Source: Sclerodactyla briareus
Lineage: Eukaryota > Echinodermata > Holothuroidea > Dendrochirotida > Sclerodactylidae
Reading direction: 5' to 3'
Length of the DNA: 64,000 nucleotides
NCBI GenBank assembly: GCA_026419785.1
Contig: JAODTK010000345.1
Location: forward strand, 62,001 to 126,000
Numbering within the stretch: position 1 is the first letter of the stretch; every line of letters begins with the position of its first letter. The position numbers and the translations under genes are program-made. Shown here one piece after another: positions 34,620-47,831 of this stretch. The notes beneath the pieces are model-generated. The model did not search any database. It was not told where the DNA came from and saw only the letters and a program-made list of their open reading frames with translations.

Positions 34620-37345
34620 TGCCCCAAAAACAAGAGGGGCTCATGACTCATCAGGGGAAACACAACTAGCAAGTGTGAGTTTAGCCTTAGGTGGGGTTGT
34701 GTTATCATGTTTACAAAGCTGAGCATTTTACACACACACATACAGACATGACTACAAAGTTCATCTGAATTCATCAAGGAATCAACCAGAAGAACAAGCC
34801 ACAAGGCTTAGTGATTCCTTGCTGTTCTGTAAACCCCATAGCCAGAAGGACACATGGACAATGGTGGAGCTAAAGTACCAGGCTCAGTATAGGCAACATA
34901 ACGTCTGACAAATCTCCTATATTATCAACCAACTAATAGGGTCACGTACCGTGCGTAAGAAACGCTACACACTAACTTCAAGGTTTTCAGACTTAAACTC
35001 TGGTAACCTTAGATGACCTCTGACCTGACCCCAAACATAGGGTTCATGTAATCATCATGGGGCATACACAAACCAAGTTTGAGCCTCATTCACCCCGCCC
35101 TTTACCAAAACAATAGGGGGTTTATTTACTTCCCATAAAGAAAGATTAACACTAATTTCAACCTGTATCAGACCAACCTTGGACTATCGTTTGTTTATAA
35201 GGTTTTCAGACTTTGACCTCGGGGGGGCCTCAGATTACCCTGACTTGACCCCAAAACAAGAGGGTTCATATAATCATCATGGGGAACCAAACATACCAAG
35301 TATGGCTTCATGCATTCCAGGTGGGGTCAAGTTAGCGTTGTTTACAAGCCAAAATTGGCCTAAAATATCAAATTTCCACAAATTCTAAATTCGATCAAAA
35401 TTCACTCCGAACTGGACCAAAAAACAATAGGGTTCCTGTATCCACGATAAGAAAGCTATAAACCTGAATTTCGAAACTTGATCAGGACCAACATTTCGGG
35501 ACTATCAGGTTTTTACAAGATTTCAGACTTGGACTCTGGGGACCTCAGAGGACCTCTGACCGACTCCCACAAACAATAAGGACAATGTATTCATCATGGG
35601 GAACAACACATACAAGTAGTGAGCGTTCATCCCATGAGGTGGGGTCGAGTTATCGTGGTACAAGCCAAAATTGGCCAGAAAATCGAATTTTCACAAATTT
35701 TCTATTTTCTAACCAAAATTCACCCGACCGACCAGAAAGACAAAGGGTTCCTGTACTCCCCATAAGAAAGACTCTACACCTGATTTCAAACTTATCAGCC
35801 ACTTCGGACTTATCATGTTTTACAAAGTTTCAGACTTTGACCTCTGGGGTGACCTCAGATGACCTCTGACCCTGACTCCAAAACCAATAGGGTTCATGTA
35901 CTATAGGGAAAGCACATACAAATTTGTATGAGCTTCATCCATCCAGGTGGGGTCGAGTTTCTGTGTTTACAAGCAAATGGCCAAAATTTCGAATTTTCAC
36001 AAATTATGTTCTATTTTCAACCAAAATTCACCCGACCGGGACAAAAAAACAATAGGGTTTCCTGTTACTACCATAAGAAAGCTATACACCCTGTATTTCA
36101 CTTGATCAGACCAACCATTATGGACTTATCGTGTTACAAATGTTTAAGACCTTTGACTCTGGTGACTCAGATGACATTGACCTGACCCCAAAACAATAGG
36201 GCTTCAGGTACTCATCATGGAGACACACATACCATGTATGAGCTTCAACCATCCAGGGGGGGGGTCGAGTTATGTGGTGCGACAAGCCAAAATTGGCCAA
36301 AATATCGATTTCCACAATTTTTATATTTTCGCAGAACCAGATCATCCCCACCTGGACCAAAAAACATAAGGGTTCCTGTACTTCCCCCCATAAGAAAGCT
36401 ATCCCTGATTTCAACTGACAGACGAAAGCACCCATTCTGGACTTATCGTGTTTACAATGTTTTCAGACTTTGACCTCTGGTGACCCAGAATTACCTCGTG
36501 ACCTAACCCCAAACCAATTAGTTCATGAACTCATCAGGGGTAACCCACATCCAAGTATGATCTTCATCCATCGGGTGGGGTCCGAGTTTATGGTTTACAA
36601 GCCAAAATTGGCCATACATATCGAATTTTCAAAATTTTCTATTTTCGATTGCGAACTACCAATTCACTTCCCTACCTAAGCAAAAACATAGGGTTCCTGT
36701 AATTCCCCATAGAAGCTATACACCCAATTTCAACTTGATCAGAACACCACCCTCCTGGACTTATTCGTATGTTTACAAAAAGTTTTCAGACTTTGACCTC
36801 TGTTGTCACCTCAGATGACCTCTGACCTACCCCAAAACAATAGTGTTTCATGTACTCATCATGGGGAACACACATACCAAGTAGAGCTTAATCCATCCGG
36901 GTGGGGAGAGTATTGTTTTACAAGCCAAAATGGCCAGAATAGCGAATTTTCACAAATTTTCTATTTTCGACCCAAAATTCACTCCCTACCTGAAGCAAAA
37001 ACAATAGGGAGGTTCCTGTATTCCCATAAGAAAGCTATAACACCCAATTTCAACTTGATCAGCACAACCATCTGGACTTTATGGTTTACCAAGGTTTTCA
37101 GGACTTGACCTCTGGGACCTCAGATGACCGCTGCCTGACACAAACAATAGGGTTCATGTCAGCTCACATGGGGAACACACATACCAAGTTGAGCTGACTG
37201 CCAGACCTGCATCAAGTTATCGTGTTTACAAGCTGGGGTCACACACCACACATACACACACACACACCACACACCACACACCACACGACGCTGACTGCTT
37301 GATTCCTCTGACTTGTTCAAGGAATCGAAAATCGGTTTAGGGGAC
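34620..37345 (+). repeat. ~315-bp tandem array, about 8 units
   Basis: Landmark 'catcatggggaacacacata' (with variants) starts near 35271, 35591, 35895, 36212, 36530, 36855 and 37160, giving spacings of 304-325. Units contain AACAATAGGGTTCCTGTA, 'ccataagaaagcta', 'ttcaacttgatcagacca', 'ggacttatcgtgttt' and TGACCTCTGACCTGACCCC. Both edges (34690-34800 and 37200-37345) carry the same terminal words: a (CA)n tract, then 'catgactgc', then 'tcaaggaatc'. Single copies lie at 2010-2200 and 55755-56095. It has no coding capacity. Confidence 0.85.
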
Positions 37346-37514
37346 AAACCTGACTAGGAGAAATGTAACATACCACCACATACCAAAGTAAAGCTAAGTA
37401 ATGTCTTTCTGAAAACGTTATCAGGCCACACACAAAAAAATATTGATTCTGATTTTGCTAAGTAGGCTTTGATGCACCATAGACCAGTCTTGTAACAAGC
37501 AGTAATTAACATAC

Positions 37515-37666
37515 CTTTCTGAGATATCGTTAAAGCACCATTGATCATCAGCTCTGTAACAATGTATTGGCTCCTTTAGTGTGGCAGAATGCATGAGCTG
37601 TATGACCTGCATGACGCATTTCTCTTCTTCTTATCATGCTCTTCAAGAAGTCTTCTCTTTTTTGTA
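37515..37666 (-). CDS. Src-family kinase, alphaC-to-hinge exon
   Basis: The exon is bounded by acceptor TTATCCCAG and donor AAG/GTATGT on the minus strand. Readable words are EDFLK, MRHA, IQL, ATLKEPI and YIVTELMINGAL, in the order and spacing of SFKs (FLxEAxIMKKxRHxxLIQLYAVCTLxEPIYIxTELMxxGSL). TE is the region of the gatekeeper threonine. The conserved alphaC Glu should lie in the (L)xEA stretch, which is disturbed by frame changes. At least two single-base frame changes are needed. It is contiguous in the protein with the exon at 40720-40888 (VAIKTLKQG). A minisatellite begins only about 25 bp upstream of the acceptor. Confidence 0.8.
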
Positions 37667-37689
37667 CTGGGATAATCATGATGGAAAAT

Positions 37690-38430
37690 GAAACAGTTGG
37701 GAAATGTGAACAAGAGCCTCCTGACATTAAGAAACAATGTCCTGTCAGCAGCGTATCGGAGATGCAACCAAAGAACAAATGTACTGTCAGCAGTATCTGA
37801 GGAGTGCAACCAAAGAACAACGGTCTGTCAGCAGAGTTTCGAGGATGGATGCAACAGAAAACAATGGTCTGTCGCAGTAATCTGAGGATGCAACAAAGAA
37901 CACTGGTCCTGTCAGCGTATCTGAGGATGCAACAAAGAAAAACTGGTCCTGTTCAGCAGTATCTGAGATTCCACAAGGAACACCTGGTCCTGTCGCAGTA
38001 TTGAGGATTGCACCAATAACAGACTGGTCTTCTCAGTATCTGAGGATGCACCAAAGAAAAAAAACTGGTCCTGTCAGCAGTATCTGAGGATGCACAAAGA
38101 ACAACTGGTCCTGTCAGCAGGTATCTGAGGATGCAACAAGAACAACTGGTTTCCTGTCAGCAGATCTGAGGATGCAGCAACTAAGGAACAACTGGTCCTT
38201 CAGCGATATATGAAGGATGCAACAAAGAACACCTGGTCCTGTCAGCGTATGGCTGAGGATGCAACAAAGAACAACAGGTCCTGTCACAGTATCTGAGGAT
38301 GCAACAAAGAAAAACTGGTCCTTCATCAGTATCTGCGGATGCACAAGAACAACTGTCCTGTAGCAGTCTCTGTAGGATAGCCACAAAGAACACTGGTCCG
38401 TCAGCAGTATCTGGAGGATGAACAAGTGAG
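37690..38430 (+). repeat. ~41-bp minisatellite, about 17 units
   Basis: The unit is approximately CTGTCAGCAGTATCTGAGGA + TGCAACAAAGAACAACTGGTC. Units vary by many one-base losses. It is inside the kinase intron, ending next to the acceptor of the 37515-37666 exon, so it may overlap the branch-point region. Confidence 0.9.
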
Positions 38431-38439
38431 AGAGTCTTA

Positions 38440-40715
38440 CTAGTATACATCTGTGCCCCACATCAAGTGAACGTAGCAAGATCCATTTCACAATTTTCCC
38501 AATCTTTCCCAAAAAAATGTCCTATAACCTCCGTTATGCAATTTTATAGCAATGTACTTACCTTTTACCACTTACGTTTGCAGTTAACCCTACCTACTAG
38601 CCGCTGGAATCTGGCATATTCTTTCCGGCGCTGGCCACTACTTTAATTCTGTTTCTGACGACCAGAGCGATGACGAGAGGGTAAAGTTGCAGAGCCTGCT
38701 TGGGAAGAGAGGAAGGTTCGTGAGCAAGCTTGACCGGATAGATCTCACCTTGTCTGTCACTCACCCTTGAGGTTAGGTAGGCGGGCGACTCACTTGAAAA
38801 GCTTGAATAGCTTTGAGATGGCTTCATACTCCGTAGAGTGAATCAATCCAAATCTGCTCAGTGTCAACAGCCTACTGGCGAAGGTCGACTGTAAACTCGT
38901 TACTAGTTTAGTCAGTAACTGGCTTGGTGTGCTCTGGCCAGAGAAAAACCTGCACCAGAGCTAGAACCTGGTGAAGTTCGCCTTCAGCTTCTTGAAACTG
39001 GACAATGTGGACAATGTATTGGCACAATACTGCTTACATTTTTACACTGCAGACGTGACACAGGGCTAAGATGGAGGTGAGTTCGCAACTCGACGGTGGT
39101 GTAGAGCAACACTGCATCTAGCAATAGACCACTCGGCCGACAGCGTATTTCTGCAGACTAGTGAGACACCATAGAGAAGGCATCCCCCATGCTGGGTCTC
39201 TCATAATTTCCTCCTGGTATTTATACTGGAGAACCGCTCGGAGTTGCATGGCTCCTTAGACCATGAGCTCACAACTGCAACCACCTGAAGCAACATGTGG
39301 CTCAATGAAGATCACAATCCAGCACGATAAGGTGTTCTTGGCCGCTGGAGAATAAGGCTGCCTCGGGACTACAAAAAGCTTCCTCACAGAACCTATCGCC
39401 TTAGTCCTTCCAACAAAAAGCCATGGAATAATCAGGAAACAGATGGTAACCTTGCTGTCAACACTATGGTATGGTCCTGTGCTCAGTAACTTGGTTATGT
39501 GACCAAGTATGCACGTTGGCCGTATAGTACGGCTACAGTCTGATACTACTACTAGTCTATTGTGAACCCAGCTGGGTGATGTTACAACCTGAACTAGAAA
39601 CAACTGTAGGCTTATATAGCGGATAGCCTACTCTATAGTCTGATTCATAAAATGTTCGATGACGTATGCACTGCGAGCTAGACTCTGCTGCAACGAACCC
39701 TGTAATCATTACTTTCTGGTTTGTTGTCGTGAGTTTTGACGGGTTTTTCCCCCTCTCATTTTTCAACAATAGAAGACTGAAACGCGAGCGGACCAACTTG
39801 CTAATCTGGACCTGATTAAACCACCTCCAACACACAGTTTTGTGCCTTAAACAAATTATATTAAAAGCTTTCTTGTCTGCCAGCCTTGTTAATTGCCTGC
39901 TGGCCCCAGTATAGTGCAGTACAGTATAAACTAACATGTATGTTGAAATGAAATCATATACCCTGTTGGCTAATTTCGCTGATTAACATAAAGGTCAGCT
40001 GATCGCCGCACCTGACTGTAGCTAGACCATTGTAAACACTGTTTGGAGGAACCGGAATAGTCCATTGCATTCGTCTTTTTGTGATATATGTCTAGGATAC
40101 GGACATCCAAGTCGATGTCTGATTGGGTCCCTAAGTTTTGGGGATAATCAGGCGTTGCTCTAGCCTCTGACTATGGCCAAATCAGCCCTGGATTTTAAAC
40201 CTGTGACACCGCATATTCGGCTCTGGGCAAACCAGTGCAATCCCTGGCCTCTTGAGCCATGGGCTCCGGCCTGAACCCTGCCTAATCAAGTTCCGTTCTT
40301 CCTTGTCAGTCGGGTTCCCGTTCGGGACCCACCATGTGTCCCTAGGCCAGAGGGGCTCGGAATCTCAATCATCAGGTCTGCTGGCTCGGTCTGGACCCAA
40401 CCACCTATATCGACATCAGGCTTTGTAACACCGGTTGTTCCTGTGTAGAACCACAACGATTTGCGGATCCGGTAGGCTCCGTCACAAGAGTTCCCACCCC
40501 AGGGGCACCCTATGGGCTCCGGGAGCACCAGAGCCTCTTCCTCCTTTGGGAGCAACTCCAGAGGGGGACTCCCAACTGGTCTGCAAAACCGGTGCGCCTG
40601 ACGGAAACTTCCTACCAGTAGCTTCCTACGGCCTCAAAGTTGTAGGCTTCAGGCTGAGGGGAGTTTTTAAAAGGAATCCCACCCTAACACATTATAATAA
40701 ATCAACCGTGATCAT
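38440..40715. other. Kinase intron, unclassified
   Basis: No exon was found. A minus-strand ORF at 39256-39603 (115 aa) has no recognisable motif. The phrase 'atggtcctgtgctcagtaac' occurs at 39469 and again at 41849, hinting at a dispersed repeat. 40200-40660 is more GC-rich and unclassified. Confidence 0.45.
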
Positions 40716-40719
40716 TTAC

Positions 40720-42275
<1,556 letters not shown>

Positions 42276-42276
42276 C

Positions 42277-42429
42277 TGTTTTCCTCAACCGACACGAGTC
42301 CATCGGCCTCCATTTGGTAGTGATGACCCATTCCTGAAGGGTGCTGAAAGAACACCGCCTGTGCGATGAAAAATCCACCGTCATCCAGCTGCCTGATACG
42401 GTAGTGCTTGATGTGTCCCCATCTCCGTA
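42277..42429 (-). CDS. Src-family kinase, second SH2 exon
   Basis: On the minus strand after acceptor TTTCTGCTGAAG the frame reads GHIKHYRIRQLDDGGFFIA, the central SH2 strands (SFKs: VKHYKIRxLDxGGFFI). Words in shifted frames follow in order: RRCSFSTLQEWV, then HYQMEADGL, then CRLRKT, matching (A)xFxTLQELVxHYxxxADGLCxxLRKP. SH2 domains bind phosphotyrosine; HYRIRQLD contributes pocket residues. At least three one-base frame changes are needed. The donor is probably ACA/GTGTGT. The next exon starts with the linker IEKPQ as expected. Confidence 0.85.
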
Positions 42430-42782
42430 CTTCAGCAGAAAAGAATTATACATAAGAGTAGCTTATTTATTGCAAAGTGATCAGCTATCAATATGTTTCC
42501 TTGTGCAAGGTGCCTGATTTCTTCATCTGCTCCTATTCCTACCTTTGGTACAAATTGGCCCTGAGAAAATTGAGAACATTGGAGAGAGTAAAACCTTTCA
42601 AAACTCACGTAAGTGACAGAGTTACTGAACTGCACGGTGAACGAAAACGCTGACAAAAATTTCCAGGAACGTAAGAAAGATGATAGAATCCATGAAAAAC
42701 GCTAGCTAGGAAAAAAAATTTGGGCGAATATCTAGAGCCAACAACTCGACGCATAGACAACTAGCCTGGCAAAAAGAGAAGA

Positions 42783-42890
42783 AATGGGGTGGCCAACCCG
42801 CATTTGTGTAATTGCCAGAAGCTCGACGTGGCATGGTGGGTGGGTGCATAGTCCCTGTGGGGTAAGTTGAATAATGAGATAGATATAATA
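42783..42890 (+). repeat. Dispersed GGGGTGGCCAACCCGC repeat
   Basis: Third clear copy of the family at 4879-4985 and 29040-29145: 'aatggggtggccaacccgca', 'tttgtgtaattgccaga', then 'ggtaagttgaat'. Confidence 0.55.
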
Positions 42891-43370
42891 CTTTACCGAT
42901 ATAGATGACAGTTAACTGGATCCACTCCAAGGAGAATGCTTGGACATAGAAGCATGTGGCACCCTAAATTGAAGTGTTATAGACCACCACTCATACGAAA
43001 CTACAGATGGGGCCTATTCAAAAATTCTTGGGAATATTTCAATTGGAGGCCATTGACTATTGCATATATATATCTACTATCTATTACCCCCCCCCCCCCC
43101 GGCATAATATTAGTACTGGACTGGTGCGCACATACGGGGCAGTTATCGGAAATGACAATCCCAACAACAGACAGACCTACTGTAGGAGCCCAAATTTTGT
43201 TCCAGATTTCAGATATTATGTTATTTTCCACAACAATTTTGTTGTGACAAAAATGGGAATTTGGTAGGAACATCTCACCCCCAAGATATCACTTCTACAG
43301 ATTTGGCCATGGCTAAATGCAATTGCTCCATTTCACTTGTAAGTAATAAAGCACATGTGAGTCATGGTTA

Positions 43371-44125
43371 CAGTGGTGGCGCCCAGGGATTCCCCGAAGG
43401 GGGGTCGAGTTCCCGAACGGGGGGGCCAGTTCCCGACGAGTCACCCTACCACTAAGTCAAAACTCATTTATTTTGATGTTTAATTTTGGGAACATTTTTC
43501 TTGAAGAAAAAAAAACGAAAAAATGAAATACACATTGTGGAGAGCCATGTTACTTTCAATAGCGTCCCACTCAACTCAACGCCCCTTATTAGTAGAATAG
43601 GTCAGGATTCCCAATAAACTGCCACAGGAAATTACTGGGCACTGCGTCGTGAAAGCACACCACTCTCACAGAGGCAACACAGTGATAGACGGCAGAAAGG
43701 AGATCCTCCCCAAACGAATAATTTAACCTTAATCTTTTGCAGGACATTTTGAAGATATCATAAGGATTGTTTTTCTTATCTATATATTTCCACGAGTGTA
43801 TAGTATGTAGGAAGATGATTACGCTGATCTAACTCGAGCGAGGAACTTGGCATTACTTAGAAAGATATGAGGCGCGCGAAGCGCTGCCGAAATTTTCCGC
43901 TTCATTCACCACCCCCCGCGCCCCCCCCCGCCTTTCCCTTTACAGGCTCTATAAGAAGTTTGGAAATATATCGGTCGGGGCAAAAAGCCCTCGTCAGGTG
44001 TGTACATTTAGCATAACACTCGGGCACTCCCGACTGAGATCGAGGAAAAATTCCCCGACGGGGGGGCCAGGCTTTCCCCGCGGGGGGGCATGGCCCCCCT
44101 GCCCCTCCCGCTGGCGCCACCCCTG
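43371..44125. mobile_element. Complete non-autonomous hAT-type element, copy 1
   Basis: The ends are CAGTGGTGGCGCCCAGGG and GCTGGCGCCACCCCTG. A perfect 8-bp target duplication CATGGTTA lies at 43363-43370 and 44126-44133. At 755 bp with no transposase ORF, it is non-autonomous. C/G-rich blocks with 'ccccgacggggggg' lie inside both ends. It is about 70-75% alike to 59244-59954, which lies in the opposite orientation. It sits in the kinase intron between the two SH2 exons. Confidence 0.92.
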
Positions 44126-44135
44126 CATGGTTAGC

Positions 44136-46970
44136 GTTGATCTCCAAATATAAAGGATCATAAACGTAGTTAGTGGGGACCCTTTAGATGCCTGAAGAGT
44201 GAGTCGGGTTACCACATACAAAAGAAATAAAACACAGACACAAGCATTCTTTGCCAAGGAATAAAAAAATTCATTAATTTCATTAATTTCAATGTGACAC
44301 TGTATTCTCCAATAACGAACTGTATTGAGGCTTTATCCTCATTGGACTACGTAAGCAACTAGATGTCCCAGGCCATCAGGCTTGTTGCTGGAGTCAAACC
44401 ACTTCATGGCATCATGTGTTATGCCGCAGGCATTTTGGATTTTCGAGTACTCGGATAAGGCTCCAAACGGGCACCCATCCACATCTGGTACCGGAACCCG
44501 ATTTTTGTGCCTGACCCATATTAGGACAATCACACTGATAACAAAACTCTAGGATACACTAACAGTAGGATATATTATTTAATACACGAAAACATGTCAC
44601 TCGAAACAAATGCAGACACAAACCACTCAGAATACTTAGGAATAGATAACATCTAATCTGCTTGAAAGCCCTTGAGGTGTTTGAGTGTTGGAAAAGAGAA
44701 TAGATCAATATTCACTCACAAGGGCTGTTTGATCAGACCATCTCTGGCAAAGTGTTCAAGGTAAACAGAACACACGATAGTTTTAAAGCAGGTTGTGGCG
44801 GCTTCCTATACATGTTAAAGGCAAATTCCAGCTAAATAAATACTCTTTTTTGTATGGCTCCATGAAAATACGCACAGCACGCACTGCCAGTCTTTTGGGT
44901 GGTTACGAAATGCAATTAACTTCGATTTTCGAAAACTAACGCAAAGGTTACCCTAGCTGCTTATTCACTGTTTAGAGATACCAAGATATAGATCTAGAGA
45001 GATAGGTATCTCCAACCATTGGGTAGTCTTGATTTTTGGGTTGTAGAAAGGAATAAACTACAGTACAGCCAAGTTGACTTTACAGGTTCAAAAAACAGTC
45101 TCGTTAGCTTGATAACAAAACTCAGCTGCGCTGTTCCGTATTGACATAAATTCTTGAGTTTTGACTGTTATTCGCCAGTACAAAGTCTCCAGTGCGTTTA
45201 TTTCCTTAACTCAATGCCTCCTTCAGACACAGTAATTAAACCTCCTGCAAAATATAGCCATATCATGCTCTGTACGCACACTCCAATACACGCATACTGC
45301 AAAAAATGGTAGATGGCAGGTGTGGTTGGTCCATTAAAGGAGCTATGAATCCAGCTGGTATGGTATCCAACCCGAGGAACATGATACCTTTCACTGTGGG
45401 ATCTGCATCTATATAGTGTATGGTGGTGCACTACATGTATATATCCCTCCTTTCTGGCCAGAGATCAAAATTTGCTAATTTGACCTGGCCAAATTTGTAC
45501 TAAGGGAGTAAGCGAGTAGCCAGGCTGCTTTTTTGTAAATTGTAAAGTACATACTATTATGTATAATGAGGCAAAAAATTTGTGAATCAAAATTGTTGGA
45601 TAAGTAATTAAAATTAACATCTTTGGTTCATCTTTATATGATTGCCATTTAGCTGTCACTCACATTCGTACATGTACAAACTTATATTAGCCTTGCTTCT
45701 CCCTATAGTGTAAAATCAGTATCCAGTCGTTTATGTATAATTGATCTCTGGAGGGAGGAAAATGCTTCACAAATATATAGTATTGTAAATTTTGCATTGC
45801 GGCAATTTCATTTGCACATTTCTCAGCACCAATGGTTGCTGTCAAGTTTGTCTGTCTAGTCTTCACTTGCCGTCGCCTCTCTCGTCCTGTATGGCTGCCA
45901 GTAGAGGACCTATGTTAAAGATGGGACTTTACTCCGAAATCCCAAAACAAGCGATTCCTTCAGATGTTTCAGCAGTCAATAATCATTAGGTCTAGGCTCA
46001 GTTTTAGGTTTACCACCAAGGCAATATAAGATCAGGTAATAGAAATCTGGAACAAGCTGCAGTGCTAAAGGAATGTTATGGCACAAATCCAAGGAGGGGC
46101 ATTTGATTATGTTCCATACAAAACAGCTCATCATGCATGGGAATAACTCTGACAGAACTACTACAGGTCAATATTAACATTGCACAAATACAATGATATT
46201 GATTTATTTTGCCCTTTCAATGCCCTTTGACCTTGATTCCGGAATGCTTGAATATGTATCAATGGACAATAACATACTGAACAGTATCAGGATAGGGGGG
46301 CTTGAGTTTGTAACTCATGGAATTAAACAAGAAAATTTACAGGTTCTCTCACCTAGACAAGAACTGGTGTGAAATATTGGTTGCAAACATAGCACCATAA
46401 CATTTCACTGAACAGTAAGTAAAGTGTAATTGTGTGTTTGTGATATTTTTGGTTACTCGGTATGAGGTCCTTATGCCACATGGGGGGGAGTGAGTCGAAC
46501 CTCTGGAACCCTCTTTGTGGCACAACTGAGAGAACATGCCTGTATGGGCATTAGTAAGAGGGTCACATTTATAGACTAAGACCACACAACCAACAAGCAA
46601 CCGTAAATTTCCAATCACGCAATGGCTCAAAGGACAGTGCAGTGCATGAAGATTTGTCTCGAACTCCAGGGGTTAGAGGGTGATACGCATACTGCCCTCT
46701 TCCATTGAGCAAACACAATGGCCAAAGAGGTGCTCGTTTTGTCATTTTCAATATTAATTAAAGAGCAGGAAGAAAACGGCACGTGCAGTTCCATACAGCG
46801 AATATGAGTTCACTTAACGGGATACAAACTGTAAGTGGTTTATATATTACTACAGTAGTTCTGCAATATCTACCACCATATTATGCATTTTGTTATCTGT
46901 CCCCTCCCCCAATATTTGCTGTAGTCTGTAAACTAAGTGGGATGTTATTTATTTACAGAGATGGGGCCCT
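44136..46970. other. Kinase intron, two unassigned open stretches
   Basis: The minus-strand ORF 44339-44533 ends ...MKWFDSSNKPDGLGHLVAYV and then stops; it has natural-looking composition but matches nothing I recognise. Minus 45270-45420 has an open frame (KGIMFLGLDTIPAGFIAPLM) between weak splice-like sites. Both lie within the kinase gene's span, so they are more likely transposon remains or chance than kinase exons. A short imperfect hairpin lies at 44977-45015 (GATACC...GGTATC). Confidence 0.3.
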
Positions 46971-46976
46971 AAACCA

Positions 46977-47045
46977 GGGGTTCCCAACCTATGGTACGCG
47001 TACCAACAGGTGGTAAATGTGGACTTTCACGGTTGGTACGCTGGG
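46977..47045 (+). mobile_element. hAT-type terminus
   Basis: CAGGGGTTCCCAACCTATGG is a classic hAT terminal inverted repeat start, followed by 'gtacgcgtacc'. No opposite end was found within the next kilobase. The AAGGCGATC motif shared with 2474 lies at 47163-47216. Confidence 0.5.
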
Positions 47046-47831
47046 TGTGGGTGGGTGTACATAGAGGGCTCCAGTTGTCTTTTGCCTCTATTTTGTTCTC
47101 CCTCTTGATTCTAATGATGCTAAATTGCAACATGATTGCATATGAGGGTAACTTGAATATCAAAACAAGGCGATCGCCCCCTGTGTATCGTCTGGTTGCG
47201 CGATCAGTGATTTATTCTTTTAGTCACCATGCAAACAATTACAAGGCATTCCAGAAGTTGCTTAAGATTTCGGTATTATTAGCATTTACAGAAACAGCCT
47301 ACTATCAGTGCCCAATTTCAATTCGTTAGGACTGAACTATTGACAATGTCGCTAAAGGAGTACAAGTTTGTGGAAATGTGACTATGAATTAGACACGATA
47401 GGGGGCCCCCCCAAAAAAAAAAAACGAAAATTCCATTGACCCATTTTCTCACTTCAAATATCCCGTAATATTAGAAAGGTTCATGAAAATCAAACGAAAA
47501 TGTAATGGTATCCAAATACCTCTTACATATTAAACCATTCTCGCCAGTCATTGACTACACCCCTGAACATAGCCCAACTAACAACAGGCTGTGGGTCTTT
47601 AGCAAAGCTTTGTCAATAGATCATCAAAGAGTATGCCCTTTATAAATACAATCTACTACGTCCAGTAGTTCTCTGGGAGTTCACACCACTCCTCTCACAG
47701 CTACTTGCCAGCCTCCCCTCCAGAGGGAAAGATGCCATCTAATGGCAGGTGTAACCTGACACACTCAGGCTGCTGGCTCTCAGTCTGGACATGTAGGCCC
47801 TATTGTGTAGCTGAGGCTATGACTATATAAT

